Shown here: positions 1 to 8,385 of the stretch, in pieces
Position numbering within the stretch: position 1 is the stretch's first letter
How the letters are laid out: every line of letters begins with the position of its first letter
Origin: Pseudovibrio sp. JCM 19062
Lineage (GTDB): Bacteria; Pseudomonadota; Alphaproteobacteria; Rhizobiales; Stappiaceae
DNA: 64,000 nt
Reading direction: 5' to 3'
Assembly (NCBI GenBank): GCA_001310715.1
Contig: BAXV01000001.1
Location: 186,001 to 250,000 of the forward strand
Translations under genes and position numbers: made by a program
The notes under the pieces: model-generated
Told to the model about the DNA's origin: nothing
Database searches by the model: none
Seen by the model: only the letters and a program-made list of their open reading frames with translations

Positions 1-201
1 CATGTTCCTTGTTCGGGATTGTCACGTTGCAGCCAACAAGCCCATGTTCTGACAAGGAGCTGTAAAAGCTGCTTGCTGTTTCTGGCGGGACATCCTGCAC
101 AACATAACTGCCTCGATGCCGTGCTGTTTGAGCCAATAACCATGGATCAGCGGGGATTTTGAATGACTGATCGGGTGCCCTGTAACCGCAGCTTTCCTCA
201 T
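1..201 (-). CDS. aroE: Shikimate dehydrogenase, N-terminal part, cut by the window edge, frame broken
   Basis: Only the first ~67 codons are inside the window. The start reads [20 protein letters not shown], the family's N-terminal substrate-binding motif (SxSxSP form). After a frame break near position 111, where a run of three C (plus strand) appears as two, the second frame continues through [19 protein letters not shown], including the conserved NVTIPNK segment whose Lys is catalytic. AroE reduces 3-dehydroshikimate to shikimate with NADPH in the cytosol. The ATG overlaps the maf stop by four bases (ATGA), so it is translationally coupled and belongs to a leftward ppsR-maf-aroE cluster common in Rhizobiales. 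The break is probably a sequencing error because the family is needed for aromatic amino acid synthesis. Confidence 0.88.
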
Positions 202-794
202 TTTTTCAGCACCTCGATCTCGCGCAGGAATGAAAGCAAAGGCAGAAGAGGTAGCCCGAGGACCGTAAAATAGTCTCCTTCAATCTTCTTGAAGAGCTGA
301 ACGCCCTCAGCTTCCAATTGATAGGCTCCGACGCTCGAAAGGATTTCGCTACCGGTCTGATCCATATACCAATCAAGGAAATCTGAAGAGAGTTCACGCA
401 TATGGAGGGTGGCTGTTGTAATACCTTCCCAGACAACTTCACCGTCTTTGACCACACATGCTGCAGAATGAAGTGCGTGGCTTTTGCCGGAAAAGTCCTC
501 CAATTGTTTGCGCGCCGCTTTCAGGTCTTCCGGCTTAACAAGGCGCTTTCCTTCAAAATCAAGGATCTGATCAGCGCCAATAACGTAGGCTCCGTGATTT
601 CGGGAAGAAACTTCTTTCGCTTTCGCAACAGATAATTTGGCTGCAATTACTTCTGGGTCCACACCAGTGGAAAGCAAAGGTTCCTCAATCTGACGTTCAT
701 CAACATTTGCCGGGATACGATCAAAAATTAGGCCTGCATTTTCCAAGAGAGTCGCGCGAATCTTACTTCCGCTCGCTAATACCAGTCGAGTCAT
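198..794 (-). CDS. maf: Maf-family nucleotide pyrophosphatase
   Basis: This 198-residue protein begins [20 protein letters not shown], the Maf signature (LASGSxxR) that forms the nucleotide-binding N-terminus. It also has the YVIGADQIL segment, corresponding to the family's ADT/ADQ active-site region. Maf proteins hydrolyse non-canonical nucleoside triphosphates to monophosphates and have been linked to septum control. I chose the ATG at 794 rather than the upstream TTG at 809 because a GAGAAAG Shine-Dalgarno-like stretch lies just before it and the conserved domain starts there. The stop overlaps the aroE start by four bases. The frame is intact. Confidence 0.93.
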   Translation of the reverse strand: MTRLVLASGSKIRATLLENAGLIFDRIPANVDERQIEEPLLSTGVDPEVIAAKLSVAKAKEVSSRNHGAYVIGADQILDFEGKRLVKPEDLKAARKQLEDFSGKSHALHSAACVVKDGEVVWEGITTATLHMRELSSDFLDWYMDQTGSEILSSVGAYQLEAEGVQLFKKIEGDYFTVLGLPLLPLLSFLREIEVLKK

Positions 795-855
795 ACTCTG
801 CTTTCTCAATCTGAGGATTTCTTGTGTTGTTTATTGGGATAAAGCGCGAGGCTTC

Positions 856-1704
856 TCAATATTCTTCTGTCTCTTTTAGCTCATTTTTATGCTTTCGGAG
901 CAAATCCATGATCTCCGCTGCCGTTTCTTCAATGGAGCGGCGGGTTACATCAATGAGTGGCCAACCATGTTCAGCACACAATCGTTTCGACATCGCAATC
1001 TCCTTGGCGATGGATTTGCGATCAACGTAGGTGTCGTTGTCTGACTTGGCATCCAGAGACAGAATGCGGTTTTGACGGATGTCCCGTATTCGTTCAGCTG
1101 TTGCCATCAGCCCAACCACAAGGGGCTTTTTGGCTTTCAAAAGCTGGCGGGGAGGGCGCATATTGGGAATAAGCGGGATATTGGCCGCCTTAATTCCCCG
1201 GTTTGCCAGATAGATACAGGTTGGCGTCTTAGAGGTTCGGCTGATGCCAACGAGAATAACGTCTGCTTCTTCCAATGCCCCAGCGATTTGGCCATCATCA
1301 TGCAGCATGGTGTAGTTCATCGCTTCCATGCGCTGGAAGTATTCCTCATCCATCACGTGCTGACCGCCAACGCGCCACGTTTCAGTGACGTTCAAATAGC
1401 TATGGAAGACCTGATAGACGGGTTTGAGAACATTTACGCAGGGAAGCCCTAAATCCTGACATTTGCGCTCCAGACGGCGGGCGTAAGCTTGTTCCACAAG
1501 GGTGTACAGAACGATTCCAGGTGCGGATTCAATCTCTTCGAGGACTCTACTCAACTGTTTGTCATGCCGGATCAGCGGATAAACATGTTCAATGGGCTGA
1601 ATATTCTCATATTGCGCGGTCGCGGCACGCACAATTGTCATCAAAGTTTCGCCCGTTGAGTCCGAAACCATGTGTAAATGGAAGTAGTTAGAGTGGTTAC
1701 CCAA
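856..1704 (-). CDS. ppsR: Bifunctional kinase-pyrophosphorylase, DUF299 (PPDK/PEP synthase regulator)
   Basis: An intact 282-residue DUF299 protein. It starts with FHLHMVSDSTGET, the typical N-terminal motif, and carries a P-loop-like GISRTSKT around residues 150-157. The family phosphorylates, and removes phosphate by pyrophosphorolysis from, pyruvate phosphate dikinase or PEP synthase, so it switches gluconeogenic carbon flow. In alphaproteobacteria this gene (RP001 in Rickettsia nomenclature) sits on the other side of the chromosomal origin from hemE, exactly as here. It is transcribed away from the gap at 1705-2130 and heads the ppsR-maf-aroE cluster. Confidence 0.93.
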   Translation of the reverse strand: MGNHSNYFHLHMVSDSTGETLMTIVRAATAQYENIQPIEHVYPLIRHDKQLSRVLEEIESAPGIVLYTLVEQAYARRLERKCQDLGLPCVNVLKPVYQVFHSYLNVTETWRVGGQHVMDEEYFQRMEAMNYTMLHDDGQIAGALEEADVILVGISRTSKTPTCIYLANRGIKAANIPLIPNMRPPRQLLKAKKPLVVGLMATAERIRDIRQNRILSLDAKSDNDTYVDRKSIAKEIAMSKRLCAEHGWPLIDVTRRSIEETAAEIMDLLRKHKNELKETEEY

Positions 1705-2130
1705 GGTATCATCCTCAACATTCCTGGAAATTTGGGATAACTAGCCAAATCTCGCTGTGCCTTCAAATTAATGCCCGCTGACCCTATTTCGTCAACAATT
1801 CCATATTTTGAGAATACTGATTTGGAAACGACTTGGATAAATGGGATTGCACATTGCCCACGCAAAAGATTCACAGCACAGCATACTGGAAAAACTGTGA
1901 TCTGTGGTTATTTTACAGATTGTAACTCATTGAATCATTAGAGAAAACAAATTGTTTTCGACTCCTGTGAAGAGTCTTGCCTGTTTTTGATCTTTGACTT
2001 TTCCTTGAACGCTTTTCTCAGTTAGGAATTGTGGAATTAAATTGATCCCTGCTATTCACTCACTAATAGAAATAGAAACTTCAAAATAAGAAGATTCTTT
2101 TTAAGCAGGCTTGGGATAAAGAGGCGATTT
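1705..2130. other. oriC: Candidate chromosomal replication origin (oriC) between ppsR and hemE
   Basis: This gene-free 426-base gap separates divergent ppsR and hemE. Published work places the chromosomal origin next to hemE in Caulobacter, Rickettsia and Sinorhizobium. In the sequence I see five GANTC methylation sites within 230 bases (1868, 1932, 1960, 1972, 2093) and several degenerate DnaA-box-like 9-mers sharing the GGATAA core or the TGTGG end: 1732-1740, 1832-1840, 1903-1911 and 2111-2119, each 7 of 9 to TGTGGATAA. AT-rich stretches lie around 1910-2100. No perfect DnaA box was found. Flanking genes are transcribed away from the gap on both sides, as expected for leading-strand genes. 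The assignment rests mainly on context. Confidence 0.6.
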
Positions 2131-3158
2131 ATGGAATCTCATGAAAGAGCGGTAATGCGCGTTTTGGCAGGCGAGAAACTTGAGCGCCCACCAATCTGGA
2201 TGATGCGCCAGGCAGGACGCTATTTGCCTGAGTACAGAGCTGTACGGGCACAAGCTCCGAATTTTCTCGACTTCTGCTACAATACCGATCTTGCAACAGA
2301 AGTTACTCTCCAACCCATTCGCCGGTATGGCTTTGATGCTGCCATCCTATTTTCTGACATCTTCGTTGTTCCAGATGCGCTTGGCTACCCTGTAAATTTT
2401 GAGGAGGGTCGAGGACCAGTTCTTGAGCCACTCTCTTCAGAACTCGTTGAAAAGCTTGATCAAGCAAGGACGATGGAGCATTTGGCTCCTGTTATTGCCA
2501 CAGTGGAGCGCCTGAGAGCGGAGCTACCGACTGAAACCACCCTTCTGGCTTCTGCGGAGCCCCGTGGACGGTCGCTTGCTACTCTGTGGCAGGTCATACC
2601 ACCCAGGACCAGTTTGCCGCTCGTATCGGCTCCTACAAGGATCCTGAGCTTCTAACAGCATTCATCGATCAGCTGGTTGAAGCGTCTATCACCTACCTGG
2701 TGGCTCAGCTGGATGGTGGCGCGGATGCGTTGCAGATTTTTGATACCTGGGCTGGCGTTCTGGATGATATCGGATTTGAGCAGTGGTCTGTTGGTCCTAC
2801 CCGCAAGATTGTTGATGGGGTGAAAGCTCAGCGTCCGAATGCGAAGATCATCGGATTCCCGAAAGCATCTGCGGCTCGTTTAAAGCGCTATGTTGAGGGA
2901 ACTGGCGTGGATGCTGTAGGTCTGGACTGGACTGTTCCGGCGGAAGTGGCACAGGAAATTCAGAAAATTGTTCCTGTACAGGGGAATATGGATCCAATGC
3001 GCCTTGTTGCCGGTGGACGTGCACTGGAAACTGGAATAGACCACGCTCTCGAAGTTTTGGGCAATGGTCCGCACATCTTCAACCTTGGTCATGGCGTTGT
3101 TCCACAAACTCCGCCAGAACATGTTGCCGAGATGGTGAAGCGGGTTAAAGGCCTGTAA
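2131..3158 (+). CDS. hemE: Uroporphyrinogen decarboxylase, one frame break
   Basis: HemE removes four carboxyl groups from uroporphyrinogen III to give coproporphyrinogen III in heme synthesis. The N-terminus has the diagnostic [17 protein letters not shown] motif; the C-terminal half has VQGNMDP and FNLGHGVVP. The frame breaks near 2547, where GGG of the expected [12 protein letters not shown] segment appears as GG. Adding one base gives 342 residues, the usual length. The start ATG is preceded by AGAGG about eight bases upstream. It leads a rightward heme pair with hemJ, 32 bases downstream. The gene is essential in most relatives, so the break is probably a sequence error. Confidence 0.93.
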
Positions 3159-3190
3159 GCAGGTACTGCGAACTAGATAAGGCGCGGATC

Positions 3191-3618
3191 ATGGCAGACG
3201 CATATTCCTGGGCTAAGTCCCTTCACATCATTTCTGTGATCGCCTGGATGGCGGGAATTTTCTACTTGCCGCGCCTTTTCGTTTATCACGCAACCGCTGA
3301 AATCGGTTCTGACAAGAGCGAAACCTTCAAGATCATGGAGCGCCGTTTACTTAAAGCGATTATGGCACCTTCATGATGGCCACATGGATTTTCGGGTTGT
3401 GGCTGGTCTATTTGCTCGACGCTTATTTTGATCTTTGGTTTATGCTGAAGTTTTCATTGGTTGTTTTGATGACGATATATCACGTGATGCTTTCGCGTCA
3501 TGTCACTGAATTTGCTCAGGATCAAAATAAGAATAGCGAGCGATACTTTAGAATTATTAATGAAATTCCGACACTATTAATGGTTGCAATTGTGTTCCTG
3601 GTGATATTTAAACCCTGA
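3191..3618 (+). CDS. hemJ: HemJ-type protoporphyrinogen IX oxidase, one frame break
   Basis: A small membrane protein of 142 residues after correction, with four hydrophobic segments and the N-terminal LHIISVIAWMAGIFYLPRLF motif of the HemJ (UPF0093) family. HemJ converts protoporphyrinogen IX to protoporphyrin IX in the inner membrane and replaces HemG/HemY in many alphaproteobacteria. The frame breaks near 3364, where the expected codons for MGTF (ATG GGC ACC TTC) have lost one G. Its position directly after hemE supports a heme role and probable co-transcription. Confidence 0.88.
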
Positions 3619-3664
3619 GTGTTCCGAGCACTCGGAAGCAGATATTCAGAATTAAGGAGAATTA

Positions 3665-3745
3665 GTGGGTAATAAGGACTTGCCGAATTCAATTCGATTA
3701 GTTATTGTCCCCGCAACTTCACGATGCAGCTTGAGTGGTCACTGA
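3665..3745 (+). CDS. Possible 26-residue leader peptide upstream of rho
   Basis: A short reading frame starts at GTG 3665, five bases after a perfect AAGGAG Shine-Dalgarno (3654-3659), and ends at TGA 3745, 136 bases before rho. No homologue is recognised. In Escherichia coli rho is preceded by a short leader reading frame (rhoL) and the gene is autogenously attenuated; this frame is in the equivalent place. Only position and ribosome-binding site support it. It could equally be chance. Confidence 0.3.
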   Translation: MGNKDLPNSIRLVIVPATSRCSLSGH

Positions 3746-3881
3746 TCTCCTGGTGATTATCGTGGGTCGATTAGGTTCGTACCTTCGTGAGCTGCAATTC
3801 CCCCCTAACGTTTAGTGTTCGAAAGTTCTTCAGCCTTAACAGCTAAAGCAAATTAGAACCCTTAGTAAAGACGATCTATTG

Positions 3882-5147
3882 ATGCGGGAAATGAAACTCA
3901 GAGACCTCAAGTCCAAAACAGCAACTGAACTCCTCACATTTGCTGAGGAACATGAAGTTGAAAACGCAAGTACTATGCGCAAACAAGAGCTTATGTTTGC
4001 CATTCTCAAAAGACTTGCTGAACAAGATATTGAAATCATCGGTGAAGGTGTCGTAGAGGTCCTTCAGGATGGATTTGGATTTCTTCGTTCTCCAGACGCA
4101 AATTACTTGCCTGGTCCGGATGATATTTACGTTTCTCCTTCGCAGATCCGGCGCTTCTCATTGCGCACCGGTGATACTGTAGAAGGCCAGATCCGTAGTC
4201 CAAAAGAAGGTGAGCGTTATTTCGCCCTTCTGAAGGTGAACAAGATCAACTTTGAAGACCCTGAAAAGGCGCGTCACAAAGTTCATTTTGACAACCTGAC
4301 CCCGCTTTACCCTGACGAGCGCTTCAATCTTGAGATTGAAAACAGCACATCAAAAGATATCTCTTCACGTATCATTGATCTGGTTGCGCCACTTGGTAAA
4401 GGTCAGCGTGCGCTGATTACTGCTCCGCCGCGAACCGGTAAAACAGTATTTCTGCAGAATATCGCCAGATCTATCACCACCAATCATCCAGAGTGTTATC
4501 TGATCGTTCTTCTGATCGATGAACGCCCGGAAGAAGTGACAGACATGCAGCGCACCGTGAATGGTGAAGTTGTGTCTTCCACTTTTGATGAGCCTGCAAC
4601 GCGTCACGTTCAGGTCGCCGAGATGGTGATCGAGAAAGCGAAGCGTTTGACCGAGCATGGTCGTGATGTTGTGATCCTGCTGGATTCCATCACCCGTCTT
4701 GGCCGCGCCTACAACACCGTTGTTCCTTCCTCTGGTAAGGTTCTGACTGGTGGTGTTGATGCGAACGCTCTGCAGCGTCCTAAGCGCTTCTTCGGTGCTG
4801 CCCGTAACATTGAAGAGGGCGGCTCTCTAACCATCATCGCAACGGCTCTGATTGATACTGGTAGCCGTATGGATGAGGTTATCTTCGAAGAATTCAAGGG
4901 TACTGGTAACTCCGAAATTATCCTTGATCGTAAGATCTCTGATAAGCGTGTGTTCCCAGCAGTTGATATTCAGCGCTCCGGTACTCGTAAGGAAGAGCTT
5001 CTTGTGCCTGCTGACAAGCTCAAGAAGACCTTCGTTCTGCGCCGTATTCTTAGTCAGATGGGTACTGTTGATGCGGTCGAGTTCTTGCTCGATAAGCTGC
5101 GTCAGACCAAGTCCAATGATGACTTCTTCGATTCCATGAATACCTAG
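3882..5147 (+). CDS. rho: Transcription termination factor Rho
   Basis: An intact 421-residue Rho. Order of domains: N-terminal helical domain ([15 protein letters not shown]...), a cold-shock-like RNA-binding fold with DGFGFLR around residues 62-68, then the RecA-like ATPase with Walker A PPRTGKT, Walker [12 protein letters not shown], and the Q-loop/R-loop region [10 protein letters not shown]. Rho is a hexameric RNA helicase that ends untranslated transcripts. Two nearby ATGs (3882 and 3891) are possible; relatives begin MREMKL, which favours 3882. A clear intrinsic terminator follows at 5173. The frame is unbroken, unlike its neighbours hemE and hemJ. Confidence 0.97.
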   Translation: MREMKLRDLKSKTATELLTFAEEHEVENASTMRKQELMFAILKRLAEQDIEIIGEGVVEVLQDGFGFLRSPDANYLPGPDDIYVSPSQIRRFSLRTGDTVEGQIRSPKEGERYFALLKVNKINFEDPEKARHKVHFDNLTPLYPDERFNLEIENSTSKDISSRIIDLVAPLGKGQRALITAPPRTGKTVFLQNIARSITTNHPECYLIVLLIDERPEEVTDMQRTVNGEVVSSTFDEPATRHVQVAEMVIEKAKRLTEHGRDVVILLDSITRLGRAYNTVVPSSGKVLTGGVDANALQRPKRFFGAARNIEEGGSLTIIATALIDTGSRMDEVIFEEFKGTGNSEIILDRKISDKRVFPAVDIQRSGTRKEELLVPADKLKKTFVLRRILSQMGTVDAVEFLLDKLRQTKSNDDFFDSMNT

Positions 5148-5473
5148 GTTTATTGCAAACCAAAGTTTCGAGCCCCGCTCGCCTATCCGGTGAGCGGGGT
5201 TTTTTTGTTTTCGAGGCTATGCATTAGTGGTTTTATTGGGTTGGTTGATTGTGAAAATAAGGGGAGGGGAAGATTAGGTGATCAGACTTCCTGAGAGGAA
5301 TATTTTTGTTCTACGCTGTGTTGATGACTTATATTATTTTGATAGTCAGGTAGCTGAGTGGGATTCTTTATAGATGAATTATTCGTTCCACGATGAAGCG
5401 TTTTCAATGAGTATATATTTATATTTAAGTATATGATTTTGTTATATTATTTATACATTTGGGGGAGATGGAT
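5148..5473. other. AT-rich spacer between rho and the GNAT array
   Basis: After the rho terminator there is no credible reading frame. The stretch 5320-5460 is strikingly rich in A and T (repeated TATAT and TTATA words) and probably holds the promoter of the acetyltransferase array, but no clear -35/-10 pair stands out. Confidence 0.5.
5173..5206 (+). terminator. Intrinsic terminator of rho
   Basis: CCCCGCTC (5173-5180) pairs with GAGCGGGG (5192-5199), with an 11-base loop, followed by seven T (5200-5206). It lies 26 bases past the rho stop. Confidence 0.9.
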
Positions 5474-6064
5474 ATGGAAGAAACGCTGCTGGAAAAATGC
5501 CCGCGCGTTGAAACCGAACGGCTTGTTCTGCGTAAATGGGAAGAGCGAGATTTAGGTGAGTATATCAGGCTGAACTCCGATCCCAGAGTTACTGAGTATT
5601 ATCGTTCCGCACCATCGCCTGAAGTTTGTGAAACGGCACTGAAGTCAACGCTTAAGAGTCAGAAGGAAAACGGTTTTTGTTTTCCCGTAGTTGAAGACAA
5701 GCAGACCGGTGCTTTTCTTGGGTTTTGTGGTCTCAGTATTCCAGACTACAGCGAACCGCTGCCGTGCGAGCCTTGTGTCGAGATTGGATGGCAGCTCTTC
5801 CCAGAAGTGTGGGGTAAGGGAATCGCAGGAGAGGCGGCTAGGTTCTGGCTTCGTTTTGGATTTGATACGCTTCAGCTTGATGAAGTGGTTGCCTTTACGG
5901 TTGTTCAGAACCAAAGGTCCCGCCGTGTGATGGAAAAGCTAGGTATGATCCATAACCCAGCTGATGATTTCGACTTTCCCGGTACAGATCCTGACCATCC
6001 TTTATGCCGCAATGTTTTGTACCGGCTTTCAAAGCAAAGATTTTTGGAGGTGCAAAATGATTGA
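5474..6064 (+). CDS. GNAT N-acetyltransferase, RimJ/RimL type, array copy 1
   Basis: A 196-residue RimJ/RimL-like acetyltransferase. The first strand has ETERLVLRKWEERDL, and the acetyl-CoA pyrophosphate loop is VWGKGIAGEAARFWL around residues 114-128, followed by QNQRSRRVMEKLGM, the usual C-terminal motif. Proteins of this type acetylate N-terminal or amino groups of proteins or small molecules; the substrate here is unknown. The start at 5474 follows a GGGGGAG ribosome-binding site at good spacing; ATG 5468 is too close. It is the first of six head-to-tail paralogues and its end overlaps copy 2 by eight bases. Confidence 0.85.
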   Translation: MEETLLEKCPRVETERLVLRKWEERDLGEYIRLNSDPRVTEYYRSAPSPEVCETALKSTLKSQKENGFCFPVVEDKQTGAFLGFCGLSIPDYSEPLPCEPCVEIGWQLFPEVWGKGIAGEAARFWLRFGFDTLQLDEVVAFTVVQNQRSRRVMEKLGMIHNPADDFDFPGTDPDHPLCRNVLYRLSKQRFLEVQND

Positions 6065-6648
6065 GACATTAATTGATAAATGCCCTCGGATAGAGACTGA
6101 TCGGCTTGTATTACGTAAGTGCGAGGCTGGGGATCTGGATGGATTTATCAGGTTAAATACAGATCAGCGAGTTTATGAGTTCTTCCGCTCGAACCCGTCA
6201 AAAGAAGATTGTGAGATCGGGTTTCAGATAGGGATGCAAAAGCAGGCGAAGGATGGCTTCGGCTTTGCTGTAGTGGAACATAAGGATACCGGTGCATTCC
6301 TTGGCTTTTGTGGACTTGAGATTCCTTCTTATGCCGCCGGACGCTTGCCGTGCGAACTGTGTTGAGATTGGTTGGCGACTTCTGCCTGAGACCTGGGGAA
6401 AGGGTGTAACTGTGGAAGCGTCGCGAGGATGGCTTAAGTTCGGGTTTGAAAATCTAAAGCTTGATGAAGTGGTGGCTTATACGGTTGTGCAAAATCATAG
6501 GTCTCGGCGCGTGATGGAGAAGCTGGGAATGGTTCATGATCCAGCTGATGATTTTGACTTTCCCGGCGTCGATGTTGACCATCCATTGTATCGGCATGTT
6601 TTATATCGGCTTTCTGCAGATCAATTCATGATGCCGTCTAATGGCTGA
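6057..6648 (+). CDS. GNAT N-acetyltransferase, array copy 2, frame broken
   Basis: Starts MIETLIDKCPRIETDRLVLR and ends HVLYRLSADQFMMPSNG, matching the other copies over its whole length. The frame changes near 6340-6360, just before the conserved CVEIGWRLLPETWGKG acetyl-CoA loop. Unlike most breaks in this window the shift fits one extra base or two missing bases, and the residues before it (YAAGRLPCE) include an extra Ala-Gly compared with other copies, so this copy may be a genuine pseudogene rather than a read error. The start ATG overlaps the copy 1 stop by eight bases (ATGATTGA). Confidence 0.72.
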
Positions 6649-7213
6649 GGTGCGGGGAGATCTATGCCCAGACCTTGAAACTAGCCGTCTGGTTCTTCGG
6701 AAGTGGGAAGAGCGGGATCTGGACGGTCTTGCGGAGATGAACGCAGATCCGCGGGTGATGGAGTTTTATCCATTGATACTCTCTCGGGCTGAGAGTGAGG
6801 AGATGTTGGCGCGCTATATGGAGGCGCAGCAGCAGGAAAGGTTTTACTTTTCTGTCGTTGCTGAGAAGGGGAGTGGGCGGTTTCTGGGATATTGCGGATT
6901 AAAGACCCCAGGGTATCAAGACCGGCTCTCATTTGGCCCATGCGTCGAGATCGGCTGGCGGCTCTTATACAGTCAGTGGGGAAAAGGGATTGCCTCTGAA
7001 TCCGCAAGAACGTGGCTTCGATTTGGCTTCGAAACGCTGCAAATTGATGAGATCGTGAGCTTTACACCCGTGCAGAATTACCGTTCTGAGAGGGTGATGC
7101 AACGTTTAGGTATGGAACGTGTCCAAGAGTTTGAACATCCCATGTTGGAGAAGGGGCACCAGCTTAAACGACAAGTGCTGTACAGGATGACGAAGCATCA
7201 GTTTCAGAGGTAG
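6641..7213 (+). CDS. GNAT N-acetyltransferase, array copy 3
   Basis: An intact 190-residue paralogue. It has LETSRLVLRKWEERDLDGL at the N-terminus, CVEIGWRLLYSQWGKGIASESA for acetyl-CoA binding, and QNYRSERVMQRLGM near the end. The N-terminal leader is shorter and different from the other copies (MAEVRGDLCPD). The start overlaps the end of copy 2 by eight bases (ATGGCTGA), suggesting translational coupling. A 29-base stretch here (6703-6731) is identical to one in copy 6 (8441-8469), a sign of recent exchange or duplication. Confidence 0.84.
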   Translation: MAEVRGDLCPDLETSRLVLRKWEERDLDGLAEMNADPRVMEFYPLILSRAESEEMLARYMEAQQQERFYFSVVAEKGSGRFLGYCGLKTPGYQDRLSFGPCVEIGWRLLYSQWGKGIASESARTWLRFGFETLQIDEIVSFTPVQNYRSERVMQRLGMERVQEFEHPMLEKGHQLKRQVLYRMTKHQFQR

Positions 7214-7217
7214 GACC

Positions 7218-7808
7218 ATGATTGAAGATGCCATTGATAAAAGCCCACGCATAGAAACGGAACGACTGGTGTTGCGGAAGTGGGAAGAACGGGATCTGGC
7301 CGGTCTTGTGGAGATGAATGCGGACCCACAGGTGATGGAGTTCTTTCCGTCTGTGATGTCGCGGCAAGACAGTGAGCGGATGTTTGAGCGGCTCATGTTT
7401 AAGCAGGCGAAGTATGGCTTTGGTACTTGTGTGGTCGAAGAGCAGGCCTCAGGAAGGTTTTTGGGCTTCTGTGGTTTGAACATCCCGACCTACCCAAAGC
7501 CTCTTCCGTTTGACCCGTGTGTTGCAATTGGATGGGGCCTGATACCTGATGCGTGGGGGAAGGGGATTGTTCAGGAAGCTGCAAAGATCTGGCTTGGTTT
7601 CGGCTTCAAATCTCTGCTTTTAGATGAGATTGTGAGTTTTGCAGCAACTACCAATTGGCGCTCTGAAAAGGTCATGCGGAGGCTGGGAATGGTGCGGGAT
7701 GCGTCTGAGGATTTTGATCATCCTTTGATTGAGGAGGGGCATCCGTTAAGGCGACACTTTTTGTATAGGCTTTCGAAAGAAAGATATTTGGAACGAGATA
7801 ATGGTTGA
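7218..7808 (+). CDS. GNAT N-acetyltransferase, array copy 4
   Basis: An intact 196-residue paralogue starting MIEDAIDKSPRIETERLVLR. The acetyl-CoA loop reads AWGKGIVQEAAKIWLGFGF. A conserved acidic residue of the other copies (CVEIGW) is Ala here (CVAIGW). Its middle (about 7480-7560) is nearly identical in DNA to copy 6 (about 8635-8720). Four bases separate it from copy 3, and its stop overlaps the start of copy 5 by eight bases (ATGGTTGA). Confidence 0.84.
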   Translation: MIEDAIDKSPRIETERLVLRKWEERDLAGLVEMNADPQVMEFFPSVMSRQDSERMFERLMFKQAKYGFGTCVVEEQASGRFLGFCGLNIPTYPKPLPFDPCVAIGWGLIPDAWGKGIVQEAAKIWLGFGFKSLLLDEIVSFAATTNWRSEKVMRRLGMVRDASEDFDHPLIEEGHPLRRHFLYRLSKERYLERDNG

Positions 7809-8385
7809 GACATTAATTGATAAGTGCCCACGGATAGAGACTGATCGGCTTGTATTGCGGAAATGGGAAGAGCAGGATTTAGAGGGGTTGATCGAACTTT
7901 GTGGGCATCCCGAGGTCATGGAGTTCTTTGGTACTGTAAAGTCGCCAATCGAAGTGGAAGAAATGCTCACTCGCATTTTGGGACAACAGGCAAAGCATGG
8001 CTATTGCTTCCCGGTTGTTGAGGATAGGATGTCAGGCCGTCTACTGGGTTTTTGCGGGCTAAAGGTTCAGGAGACAGATATCCCTATCGGCCCTTGCGTT
8101 GAGATTGGATGGAGGCTTCAACGTGATGCCTGGGGGAAGGGTATTGCGACAGAGGCTGCACGTATCTGGCTTAAATTTGGATTCGAAACTCTGAAATTGG
8201 ATGAGATTGTCGCTAATATGGTTGCTGGTAACTTCCGCTCGGAGAATACGATGAAGCGGTTGGGGATGGTCTACTCAGAAGGCGATGACTTTATTGATCC
8301 AGATATGGATGCCAATGATCCGCTGGCAAAGAACATTCTTTATCGCATTACAAAAAAGCAATTTATGGAATTGGAAAATGGTTGA
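7801..8385 (+). CDS. GNAT N-acetyltransferase, array copy 5
   Basis: An intact 194-residue paralogue starting MVETLIDKCPRIETDRLVLR, with acetyl-CoA loop AWGKGIATEAARIWLKFGF and NFRSENTMKRLGM. The substrate-facing middle (LKVQETDIPIGPCVEIGW) diverges from the other copies, which suggests different specificity. Its first ~60 bases are nearly identical to those of copies 2 and 6. It overlaps the neighbours on both sides by eight bases, each time with ATGGTTGA. Confidence 0.84.
   Translation: MVETLIDKCPRIETDRLVLRKWEEQDLEGLIELCGHPEVMEFFGTVKSPIEVEEMLTRILGQQAKHGYCFPVVEDRMSGRLLGFCGLKVQETDIPIGPCVEIGWRLQRDAWGKGIATEAARIWLKFGFETLKLDEIVANMVAGNFRSENTMKRLGMVYSEGDDFIDPDMDANDPLAKNILYRITKKQFMELENG

Noticed and set aside
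3484..3499. CACGTGA word in hemJ as a parS site
   Set aside because: Only the central seven bases match parS.
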